This document shows, piece after piece, positions 45,529 through 53,897 of a DNA stretch of 64,000 nucleotides (positions within the stretch are counted from its first letter, which is position 1; each line of letters begins with the position of its first letter). Position numbers and translations under genes: made by a program. Source of the stretch: Marinobacter sp. ELB17 (GTDB taxonomy: Bacteria > Pseudomonadota > Gammaproteobacteria > Pseudomonadales > Oleiphilaceae); the NCBI RefSeq assembly GCF_000169375.1, contig NZ_AAXY01000003.1:248001-312000 (forward strand), read 5' to 3'. A model generated the notes under the pieces. The model was not told the DNA's origin. It saw only the letters and a program-made list of their open reading frames with translations, and did not search any database.

Positions 45529-46485
45529 TCAATTAAATACGTCGAGCAGTTTCGCTAAACCTTTCTTCTCCGCCTGCATCGGCCGATCGCTGTCTTGAGA
45601 CCACTCTGCCATGGAGCCGTCGTACAGCGCCACTTCGTCAAATCCGGCCAGTTCACTCAGCACAAACCAGTCGGTGGCGGCCCAGTGGGCGGTGTTGCAG
45701 AAGGCAATAGCGCGCTTGTCGCGATCCAGACTGGTGCTTTGCAGCTGGCCGGCAATGGTGTCGGAGTTCAGGTACCAGGCTTTGCCCTGCTGGCTGAGAA
45801 AGTTTTGATGGGGAAGGTTCATCGCACCAGGAATGGTGCCAGCAGCTTTGGCCGCCGATGATTTTTCCTTACCGGTAAAATAGTCCGCCGGGCGGGCGTC
45901 TACCAGCTGGCCTTGATTCTGGCGAGCGTCGTCCACTTCCTCAAGCGTGGCGAGCAGCTTTGGTTGTAGCTCGCCTTTGAAAGCACCGAAAGGACGCTGG
46001 GCACCTTCACCACTGGCCACTTCAAATCCGGCCTCATTCCAGCCGGCGAAGCCGCCGTTCAAAATGGTCACCGCATCGTGGCCCAGTACCTTGAAAGTCC
46101 AGTACACCCGGGCAGCACTGCCAAAGTCGGTGGGGCCGGTTCCGGCTGGCACGAGTACAACCGTATCGCCATTATTGATGCCCAAGCCGCTAATCAGCCG
46201 CTCCAGGCTGGACACCGGGGGCATAACACCGGTTACGCCATCACGGCTTTCACGCCAGCCATCGTCGGTGTAGCTGCTATAAACCGAGCCAGGAATGTGA
46301 GCTTTGCGAAAAGTGCTGCGGTCGCCGCCGTTATCAATCCCGGAGCGGATATCGACAATAACCAGTTCAGACTGCTGGCGCTGCTGTTGCAGCCAGTCGG
46401 CATCCACCAGCGGAGGTAAGTCGCGGTCAGCGGCTGTTGCCAGCGAGCTGAACATAATCAGGAAGAAAACAAAAAAACGGGCCAT
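45529..46485 (-). CDS. Exported two-domain rhodanese sulfurtransferase, intact copy
   Basis: A 318-residue periplasmic protein with signal peptide (FFVFFLIMFSSLATAA). Two rhodanese domains; the first has VDIRSGIDNGGDR and lacks a catalytic Cys, while the second has IAFCNTAHWAATDW with the active-site Cys. It should transfer sulfane sulfur, likely using thiosulfate. GGAG lies upstream of the ATG at 46485. Followed by YeeE/YedE and the small Cys protein. Confidence 0.9.
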   Translation of the reverse strand: MARFFVFFLIMFSSLATAADRDLPPLVDADWLQQQRQQSELVIVDIRSGIDNGGDRSTFRKAHIPGSVYSSYTDDGWRESRDGVTGVMPPVSSLERLISGLGINNGDTVVLVPAGTGPTDFGSAARVYWTFKVLGHDAVTILNGGFAGWNEAGFEVASGEGAQRPFGAFKGELQPKLLATLEEVDDARQNQGQLVDARPADYFTGKEKSSAAKAAGTIPGAMNLPHQNFLSQQGKAWYLNSDTIAGQLQSTSLDRDKRAIAFCNTAHWAATDWFVLSELAGFDEVALYDGSMAEWSQDSDRPMQAEKKGLAKLLDVFN

Positions 46486-46588
46486 AACACCACTCCACAC
46501 AAGGGTTCTAACAGAATGTCATTATGGCTTAGTCAAAAAGTAATTAATACACGTTTATTTATTCCTTTTTAGAATAAGATAATAGTGC

Positions 46589-47224
46589 TTACCTTTGGCA
46601 TTCGGGCAAATCCGGGTTCAGGGTATAGGTACCGGTCACTCGCGCGCTGGCCAATACGTGCCCTTTCATGGCATTACGCACGGTAGCACCGTCGAATTCT
46701 CCGCTAAGCCCCAGAGTTTCTATATCTAGGGCGTGTACCTCGTAGTGGTAATGGTGCAGCATCTCATCATTCCAGGGCGGGCACGGCCCATCATAGCCAA
46801 AGTAGGTGCCGGCCATATCCGGATTGCCTGCCAGAAACTGGGTGAAGTTGTTCACACCGCGCACGCCTACCGGGCCGCCGCCGAATTCTTTGCCCTTCGG
46901 AGTAACGCCGTCGCTGTCTTCGCCTTCCGGCAGGCAGCGCATGCGGGCAGGAATATCTATCAGCAGCCAATGGAAGAAGTCGACCCGCGAAATGTCTTTG
47001 GAGATGGTTTTACCTTCCTGATTGGCATCGTCTGCGACGCTGGGCACGTCTGGATCAAACATCACAATGGCGAAACTGCGTGTGCCGTCCGGCACTTGAT
47101 CCCAAATCATTTCCGGGCTGCGATTAGCACCAAAACTCATGTGATCGTCTTCATTAAATACGCCAAAGGCAAACTTCTCTGGTGCCGGGTTACCGTCTTC
47201 AATTCCTGACACTGTCAGTTTCAC
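46589..47224 (-). CDS. YbhB/YbcL-like PEBP family protein
   Basis: A 211-residue phosphatidylethanolamine-binding-like protein: FAIVMFDPDVP and FFHWLLIDIPA are the conserved ligand-site strands, and GYDGPCPPWNDEMLHHYHYEVHAL the next block. Members bind anionic ligands; function in bacteria is unclear. The start is a GTG (47224) with AAGGAGG seven bases before. Confidence 0.87.
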   Translation of the reverse strand: MKLTVSGIEDGNPAPEKFAFGVFNEDDHMSFGANRSPEMIWDQVPDGTRSFAIVMFDPDVPSVADDANQEGKTISKDISRVDFFHWLLIDIPARMRCLPEGEDSDGVTPKGKEFGGGPVGVRGVNNFTQFLAGNPDMAGTYFGYDGPCPPWNDEMLHHYHYEVHALDIETLGLSGEFDGATVRNAMKGHVLASARVTGTYTLNPDLPECQR

Positions 47225-47386
47225 GTTAAATCCTCCTTAGCCCTGACCACTTTTGGTCAGCAATTGATCGTCAACGTTTTTCACCACCATTGTGGCAGAA
47301 TTCCAGCGAATCTGTGATACAAAGGCCAACCATATCGCCTATGCCTTTTTTATCAACCACTACTGCATGGAATTGTTGTCAGCCTT

Positions 47387-48130
47387 ATGTTTAATGAAGG
47401 AGAAATTATCCACCACGTACGCGACGCCCTGGGCAGCGTGCTGGTTATCGATGAGCGCAAACACCGTATTTTGACGTTCAACTCTATTTTTGAACAAAGC
47501 AAAATAGACCGCCGCACACCCCATCTACCCGTGCACGAATACAATCGCGCCATGATGCTGCCCGCCGCCTTTCATATGCCGGCCCGGGTAACCGTTCTGG
47601 GCCTGGGTGGAGGCGCGCTGGCGAGTGCTTTTCACCATCTCAACCCCGAATGCACCGTACACGTGGTGGAACTGCGACAGATTGTGGTGGATGTGGCGCG
47701 GGAATTTTTCAGCCTGCCGCAAACCGACCGCATGCAGGTTACCGTCGCCGACGCCCGCGTTGCGCTGGAGCAACTCCCTGACGCCAGCAGCGATATGATC
47801 CTGGCTGACCTGTACAGCGCCGATCGTATGAGCCCTGCCCAGTCGCAGCGGGTTTTTATGGACAGCTGCGCCCGCGTATTAACAGACGACGGCTGGCTGG
47901 CACTGAACTACCACCGCCCACCCGTACCCAACGACGCCTGGTTCCGCCAGCTGAAGAAACACTTTCCGGTATTGCTGGTGTTCCGCAGCAAAACCAACAA
48001 CACCGTGCTTTACGCCAGTAAACAGCCACTTGAAGCCATAAATGCTAAAGATCCGAAGCTGAACGTTCTGGAGCGCACGCTGCCGATTGGCTGGCGGAAA
48101 CTGATGGCCAAAGTGAGCCGCCTGGAATAA
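47387..48130 (+). CDS. Spermidine-synthase-like SAM-dependent methyltransferase
   Basis: A 247-residue protein with the Rossmann methyltransferase fold: VTVLGLGGGALASAF (motif I), VHVVELRQIVVDVAREFF and DMILADLYSADRMSP. It resembles spermidine synthases but lacks obvious polyamine-binding residues, so the substrate is uncertain. It is alone in its direction. Confidence 0.8.
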   Translation: MFNEGEIIHHVRDALGSVLVIDERKHRILTFNSIFEQSKIDRRTPHLPVHEYNRAMMLPAAFHMPARVTVLGLGGGALASAFHHLNPECTVHVVELRQIVVDVAREFFSLPQTDRMQVTVADARVALEQLPDASSDMILADLYSADRMSPAQSQRVFMDSCARVLTDDGWLALNYHRPPVPNDAWFRQLKKHFPVLLVFRSKTNNTVLYASKQPLEAINAKDPKLNVLERTLPIGWRKLMAKVSRLE

Positions 48131-48341
48131 AAATGAGTCGCTTGGAATAATGCGCACCGCGCCTCTGATGTCTTTACAAGTGCAATAACTCAGCAACATT
48201 GCTTACACGGTGTTAATTGTTTGCTGGCGCATGGCGCGTTAATATCGCACGCTTGCTATAGGTCTCAGTCACGACAACAAAGCGCTTTTATACGCCAGCA
48301 GCAAGAGCGCTTTGTTCTCTTTTCTGTAAAGGCCTGATGCG

Positions 48342-49679
48342 ATGGTTGCTCCGAGAAATAAAACCAATGATAGTAGCCCCCACCACATAGTCATCGTTGG
48401 CGGCGGTGCCGGCGGCCTTGAGTTGATCACCAGCCTTGGCAACACACTGGGGAAAAAAGGCAAGGCCCGCATTACCCTGGTGGATGCCAGTCTGACACAC
48501 GTCTGGAAACCTCTGCTGCACGAAGTTGCCTCGGGCTCCTTAGACGCCAATGCCAACGAAATCAATTACCGCGCCCACGCTCGCAAACATCATTACGAAT
48601 TTCAGCTCGGCCGCATGAGCGGCCTGAAATGCGCCACCAAAACCCTGGTGGTTGCGCCATTTATGGGTGAAGACGGCGAAGAAGTCGTGCCCGAAAGGGA
48701 AATTGCCTACGACACGCTGGTGATTTCTGTAGGCAGTACCGCGAACGATTTTGGCACCCCCGGGGCTCAGGAAAATTGTCTGTTTCTGGACAGTCTGTTA
48801 CAAGCCCGACGCTTTCATAATCTGATGTTGAACGCATTTTTGCGCAAAAACCACGAAGCTCAGCAAGGCCGCCAACACCGCCTGCACATCAACATTATTG
48901 GCGCCGGCGCTACCGGTGTGGAGTTGGCAGCCGAATTGCGCCTGGCCTCGCGCGAACTGCCGGTGTACGGCATGAACCACCTGCGCGCGTCTGACGTGTC
49001 TATTTCAGTGATTGAAGCGGCCGACCGTATTTTGCCTGCGTTGCCCACACGACTGTCTTCTGCGGCAACTCGCGAGCTGGAACATCAGCACGTAAAGGTG
49101 CTGACGGGCCAACCGGTCAGCGAAATAAAAGAAGACAGTATTGTGATGAAGGACGGCACCGAGCTTCCATCCGACATGACCATCTGGGCTGCTGGCATCA
49201 AGGCGCCGGTGTTTCTGAGTAAACTGGAAGGTCTGGAAGTGAATCGTGATAATCAATTGGTGGTGCTGCAAACCCTGCAAACCACCCATGACACAGATAT
49301 TTTTGCTCTTGGCGATTGCGCCGCCTGCCCTCAACCAGGCTCGGAGCGCCCGGTACCCGCTCGCGCCCAGGCTGCACACCAGCAGGCCGACGCGCTGTTC
49401 AAAACCCTGTGCAACCGCCTGCACGGCAAAGCAGCTGTACCATTTGTGTACAACGACCACGGCTCGCTAATCAACTTTAGCCGCTACACCACCGTAGGTA
49501 ACCTGATGGGTAATTTGTCGGGCCGTAGCATGTATATTGAAGGCAGGGTAGCGCGACTTTTTTACGTGTCTTTGTACCGCATGCACCAGGTGGCTGTGCA
49601 CGGTTTCCTGCGTACCGGCGTTATCTGGTTGATGGACAAAATCAGCCGTGCGATGCAGCCGCGTTTGAAGCTGCACTGA
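48342..49679 (+). CDS. ndh: Type II NADH dehydrogenase (NDH-2)
   Basis: A 445-residue FAD protein. The first GGGAGGLEL dinucleotide-binding motif and the second IIGAGATGVELAAELR are present, with DIFALGDCAACPQ near 325. It oxidises NADH and passes electrons to quinone without pumping protons. The C-terminal amphipathic region (RLFYVSLYRMHQVAVHGFLRTG) fits membrane attachment. No operon partner. Confidence 0.88.
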   Translation: MVAPRNKTNDSSPHHIVIVGGGAGGLELITSLGNTLGKKGKARITLVDASLTHVWKPLLHEVASGSLDANANEINYRAHARKHHYEFQLGRMSGLKCATKTLVVAPFMGEDGEEVVPEREIAYDTLVISVGSTANDFGTPGAQENCLFLDSLLQARRFHNLMLNAFLRKNHEAQQGRQHRLHINIIGAGATGVELAAELRLASRELPVYGMNHLRASDVSISVIEAADRILPALPTRLSSAATRELEHQHVKVLTGQPVSEIKEDSIVMKDGTELPSDMTIWAAGIKAPVFLSKLEGLEVNRDNQLVVLQTLQTTHDTDIFALGDCAACPQPGSERPVPARAQAAHQQADALFKTLCNRLHGKAAVPFVYNDHGSLINFSRYTTVGNLMGNLSGRSMYIEGRVARLFYVSLYRMHQVAVHGFLRTGVIWLMDKISRAMQPRLKLH

Positions 49680-49684
49680 AGTTT

Positions 49685-52063
49685 TCAACGGCGGATTGTG
49701 TGGCCGAACTGAAACCGATTAACGTTCTGGTAAGCCTCGGCCCAAGCCAAAGCAGCGATTGCAGGTAGTGGTTTTGTATAGAAAAAACCCTGAGCCTGCT
49801 CACAACCCATGTCAATCAGTTTGTCCTGCATGGCCTGATTTTCAATGCCTTCTGCCACTACCCGGCGCTTGAAGTTCTTTGACAGGCTGATGATGGATTT
49901 TACGATCATCTCATCGCCCGCATTGGTGAGCATGTCGCTAACAAACGAACGGTCGATCTTGATTTCCTGCGCCGGCAGGCGGCGAAAGTGGTCCAGCGAG
50001 GAATAGCCGGTACCAAAATCATCCAGAGATACTTGCACGCCCAGATCCCGGCACTTCAACAGAATGCTCATGATTTTTCCTGGATCGTCCAAGGCAGTGG
50101 TTTCCAGCAGTTCAATAATCAGGCGCGAACGTATATCTGGATCGCAACCCTGCAAAGCCGCCTGCAAATCCTCTACCAACATATCGCTAAGAAGGTGCGT
50201 GGGGCTCAGGTTGATACTCAGTGAATAAGGCAACCCCAGCTGTTTCCAGTGCTGCAGTTTGGCCACCGCATCCGCGATGACAAACCGGCCCACTGCTGCG
50301 GCATATTCTGTGTGCTCCAGTTGTGGCAAAAAGCTGATCGGCCCGAGTAACCCCTTTTCTGGATGATTCCAGCGGATCAAGGCCTCGAAGCCTTCCACCT
50401 GATCGCTAGCCAGAACAATTTTGGGTTGCAGATACATTTCAAACTGGCTTTCGCCCAATGCTTTGGCGGTCTGCTCCAGAATCCGCACGCGCTCAGCGCG
50501 GTTCACATGTGTCTCAAAATCAAAAATACTGTAGCGATTGCGACCGGCATCTTTTGCCGCGTACATGGCCTGATCGGCATGCCTCAAGAGCAGATCCGGT
50601 GCGGACGGGTCCCGTGGGTATAAGGTGACACCCATACTGGCCGCCAGATCAAGCGTAAGGTCTTGGTGGCTTATCGGGCGCCGAATCGCTTCGAGCATAC
50701 GCTCATAAACCGCGTTATTTTCGACATCGCGGATAATCGCTACAAACTCGTCGCCACCCAGGCGGGCGATAATGTCGCATTCACGAAGAACATGTTGAAG
50801 CCGCGCAGCAACGGTTTTTAAAACCGCATCGCCTACTGAATGGCCGTAGTCGTCGTTTATCCCTTTAAAACCGTCCAGATCGATAAAGCAGATGGACAGG
50901 GCACTTTGGCGCTGGTCCGCGAATGTCAGCTCCTGTTCAAACAGTTCGGTTAACCGCCTGCGATTGGGCAAACCCGTCAAAGAATCGAAATTTGCCGCCT
51001 GTTCAAGACCCTTCTGGTGCTCCTGCCGCTCCTGGTACATGCGTTTGCGCTCAATCAACTGGCCCACCGTCTGCAACAGCGGTTTAAGCTCGATGGCCAA
51101 TTTGTTGGTATACCCCTCCTGGCGGTTGGCGAGCCCCACCAAACCAACGCGGTTATCGCCGGAAAATATGGGAATGCCCATGTAGCGGGTAATCTGCGGG
51201 TGGCCGGGTGGCAATTCCCCAGCTTGGCTATCGCTTTCAAACCCGTCACTTATCAACACGTCATCTGACAGCATTGATGTATCGATCAGGTTATTCAGCC
51301 GTTCGAACAACAAACCCCTTGTTTTGCGCTGCTGAGAGCGATCTGCTGATTCCGGGCTCCACGAAATATCGGTTATGGCGCCTACGCGTAGATAAGGGTT
51401 ATTGTCGCTATTGGTCAACACCTCGCCGATAAATCCAAACTGGCTGTCAGTCAGCACCAGCAGATCGCTTAACAAAATTTCAAACACGGCGTCCTGATCA
51501 TCATCTGTGTGGAAAGTGTTCTGGGCCCGCTGAATGGCGCGGTTCAACCGCGACACTGGAACCTGCTTCTGATACTGCGACGCGTGGTAAAAACGTTCCA
51601 CTTCATCTTCAATCAGGCTGGCAAGCGTTCTTAACACATCCAACTCGTGTTCCGGAATGTCACGCGGTTTGTGATCCATAATGCACAGAGTGCCCATTTT
51701 GAACCCACCGGGCTCCCGCACGGGCATACCGGCATAAAACCGAATGTGTGATTCACCCGTCACCATAGGGTTATTGCAAAAACGTTCATCTTTGGAGGCG
51801 TCCGCGACGACGAACACCGAATCCTGTCTGATGGCGTGGTCGCAAAAAGCGATGGATCGCGGTGTCTCTTTTAAGTCCAGGCCGCGCTTGGATTTGAACC
51901 ATTGCCGCTTCTCATCCAGCAGTGAAAATAGGGCAATAGGCGTATTGTAGTAGCGCCGCGCCAAGTTAATCAGGCGATCGAAGCGTTCTTCTGACCCCGT
52001 GTCCATGATCGCCAGTCGCTCAAGTGCGGTGAGGCGGCGTTTTTCTCGATTTACTGGGTCCAT
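49685..52063 (-). CDS. GAF-GAF-GGDEF-EAL cyclic-di-GMP protein
   Basis: About 792 residues, soluble. Two GAF-like sensor domains (about 10-165 and 185-345) are followed by GGDEF with an intact RLGGDEFVAII site and EAL with FEALIRWNHP, IIELLETTALDD and DDFGTGYSSL. Both synthesis and breakdown of cyclic-di-GMP are possible. No transmembrane segment is seen. The start at 52063 is preferred (AAGAAG upstream); a longer frame begins at 52105. Confidence 0.87.
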   Translation of the reverse strand: MDPVNREKRRLTALERLAIMDTGSEERFDRLINLARRYYNTPIALFSLLDEKRQWFKSKRGLDLKETPRSIAFCDHAIRQDSVFVVADASKDERFCNNPMVTGESHIRFYAGMPVREPGGFKMGTLCIMDHKPRDIPEHELDVLRTLASLIEDEVERFYHASQYQKQVPVSRLNRAIQRAQNTFHTDDDQDAVFEILLSDLLVLTDSQFGFIGEVLTNSDNNPYLRVGAITDISWSPESADRSQQRKTRGLLFERLNNLIDTSMLSDDVLISDGFESDSQAGELPPGHPQITRYMGIPIFSGDNRVGLVGLANRQEGYTNKLAIELKPLLQTVGQLIERKRMYQERQEHQKGLEQAANFDSLTGLPNRRRLTELFEQELTFADQRQSALSICFIDLDGFKGINDDYGHSVGDAVLKTVAARLQHVLRECDIIARLGGDEFVAIIRDVENNAVYERMLEAIRRPISHQDLTLDLAASMGVTLYPRDPSAPDLLLRHADQAMYAAKDAGRNRYSIFDFETHVNRAERVRILEQTAKALGESQFEMYLQPKIVLASDQVEGFEALIRWNHPEKGLLGPISFLPQLEHTEYAAAVGRFVIADAVAKLQHWKQLGLPYSLSINLSPTHLLSDMLVEDLQAALQGCDPDIRSRLIIELLETTALDDPGKIMSILLKCRDLGVQVSLDDFGTGYSSLDHFRRLPAQEIKIDRSFVSDMLTNAGDEMIVKSIISLSKNFKRRVVAEGIENQAMQDKLIDMGCEQAQGFFYTKPLPAIAALAWAEAYQNVNRFQFGHTIRR

Positions 52064-52794
52064 AAGCTTCTTACCATAGCGCCGGGTAGATAATTCTGCG
52101 GCCATCTAAATCGACCGCTATGTAATATTGCGACTGAACCCGATACGCGGTTTAAGGCGCTCTCGGCGTCAAGCATTCGCTCTGAGCACTTATCCACAGA
52201 CTGTTTGCCATGCGCCGTGATACTGACCGAGCTCTCGGCAGGCGCCAACGAGCCATTGACCATACCATGAACTTCACAGTTTGAACTTTGGGTAAGCTGA
52301 TCCATACGGCACACTTCGCAGCCTCCAATGCAAAGCCACGACCATACTCACCGGCGCGCGCAGCATTAATTGCGATAGATTTGCTTGCTTTTTACATGGG
52401 CATAGATCCGCTGTCGGACAAGGGTAACGAGTTCATGACGAAATTATGCGGCAATGTCGCAGGTCGACCGGAGCCCAGATCAGTCGTTGGGCTAATCGTT
52501 GCTGCTTATCGATCTGACACAGAAACTACAGAAACTACAGCAGGCCTGCATAGGAATTGGTGTACCCGTCGATGAAACCGGCGGCAATCCGGCTTCGAGA
52601 CAGCGTCAAGAAGGCTGGTTTTCGGGTCTTATTTTGGGTAGCGGCGGTTTATGCTTGGTCGATCTGCGAGTTTAAACTCTTGAAAAACAGCACTTTCAGC
52701 GACTTTCTTTTATCCCCTATGACACATCCAAGCTAGAGCCTGGCGCTGGCAGAAGGGGATAGCAACGTACACAAACTTGTGACGCAGCGAAAAT
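52064..52794. other. Intergenic region with possible gene relics
   Basis: About 700 bases without a supported gene. A plus-strand frame ending near 52676 (QEGWFSGLILGSGGLCLVDLRV) reads like the tail of a protein but has stops upstream, and a frame at 52288-52575 has no start context. An 8-base inverted repeat (TATCCCCT/AGGGGATA) spans about 52711-52761. The FdsD gene begins its 3' end at 52795. Confidence 0.4.
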
Positions 52795-53022
52795 CTAAGA
52801 TACGGCCTGCAGCTTAGCGATGGTTTTTTGCGCCAACGGTGACAAATCTGCGCCTTCACTGTTGGCATAAGCGATCACCTGCTGCTTCATGCTGCGAGCC
52901 CAGAACTTCTGCAGGTGCCCGGCGGCAACGTCGGTCACCTGGTCGTCGTCACCGTGGTGCAGGTTGTTGGCAATAATCTGGTCGATCATTTTGATCAGGT
53001 TGGTTAATTGCGGGTCACTCAC
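52795..53022 (-). CDS. fdsD: Formate dehydrogenase delta subunit
   Basis: A 75-residue protein (LTNLIKMIDQIIANN...DQVTDVAAGHLQKFWARSMKQQVI) matching FdsD, the small subunit needed for assembly of NAD-dependent formate dehydrogenases. It overlaps FdhD by four bases and ends the fdsGBACD order. Confidence 0.85.
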   Translation of the reverse strand: MSDPQLTNLIKMIDQIIANNLHHGDDDQVTDVAAGHLQKFWARSMKQQVIAYANSEGADLSPLAQKTIAKLQAVS

Positions 53023-53897
53023 AAAGTATTCTCCTGAGCAGTGTCATCGCTGCGGGCGTAGACGACGTGGCGGCCCGGGCGGGCAAAGCCAATAAGGTTC
53101 ATGCCGCTTTCGCGGGCTTCTCGGATAGCAAGAGCCGTTGGCGCGGATACCGCCACCAACGTGCTGATGCCAACGCTGGCGCTTTTCTGCACCATTTCAA
53201 AACTGGCGCGGCTGGAGATCAACGCAAAACCCTTGTCAAAAGCCTGATCGCCACCCTCACGCAGGCGGGCCCCGATCAACTTATCCAACGCGTTATGGCG
53301 GCCAACATCTTCTCTTGCCTGAACAATCTGCCCGCTGCTATCGCACCAGGCCGCCCCGTGGGTGGCGCCGGTTTTCAGCTGCAATGGCTGGTGATTTTTC
53401 AAGCTATGAAGCGCCGCTTGAACCGCTTCGTCTGCGGGCAACGGCTGTGCCGAAACCCGGGCAATAGTCCGCGCCACGTGGGCCAAAGATTCGGTGCCAC
53501 AAAGCCCGCAACCGGTGCGGCCCACCATGTTACGGCGCTGCTCGCGCAAGCGCGCATAACAGTCGCCCGCTAGGTGCATGTCTATTTCAACACCGTCTTG
53601 CGTGGGTTTTATTTCGATGCTGAACAGCTGCTCTGGCTTTTCAAGAATACCCTCACTGATGCTGAAACCCAGAGCAAAGTCTTCCAGGTCACAGGGCGAC
53701 GCCATCATCACCGCATGGGACACGCCGTTGTACACCATGGCCACCGGCACTTCTTCGGCGACCCAGTCTTGGCCTGGCGCCCTTTCAATGCCACCACGCA
53801 CGTTCACCACAGCCGCGCTCACCGGTGCAGGGCATTCACCGGTGAGCGCGGCTGTGGCGTCAGGCGATCCGTTATTTGAGGGCGCTTGCATGGGCAT
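53019..53897 (-). CDS. fdhD: Formate dehydrogenase sulfurtransferase FdhD (FdsC)
   Basis: About 292 residues. The CGLCG motif in GRTGCGLCGTES is the cysteine pair used to move sulfur from the cysteine desulfurase to the molybdenum cofactor. REDVGRHNALDKLIGA is the conserved signature. It overlaps the alpha subunit gene. The ATG at 53897 has GGAG upstream. Confidence 0.92.
   Translation of the reverse strand: MPMQAPSNNGSPDATAALTGECPAPVSAAVVNVRGGIERAPGQDWVAEEVPVAMVYNGVSHAVMMASPCDLEDFALGFSISEGILEKPEQLFSIEIKPTQDGVEIDMHLAGDCYARLREQRRNMVGRTGCGLCGTESLAHVARTIARVSAQPLPADEAVQAALHSLKNHQPLQLKTGATHGAAWCDSSGQIVQAREDVGRHNALDKLIGARLREGGDQAFDKGFALISSRASFEMVQKSASVGISTLVAVSAPTALAIREARESGMNLIGFARPGRHVVYARSDDTAQENTL

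Noticed and set aside
52288..52575. A 95-residue frame in the gap upstream of the fds genes
   Set aside because: No ribosome site or family; kept only as a possible relic.
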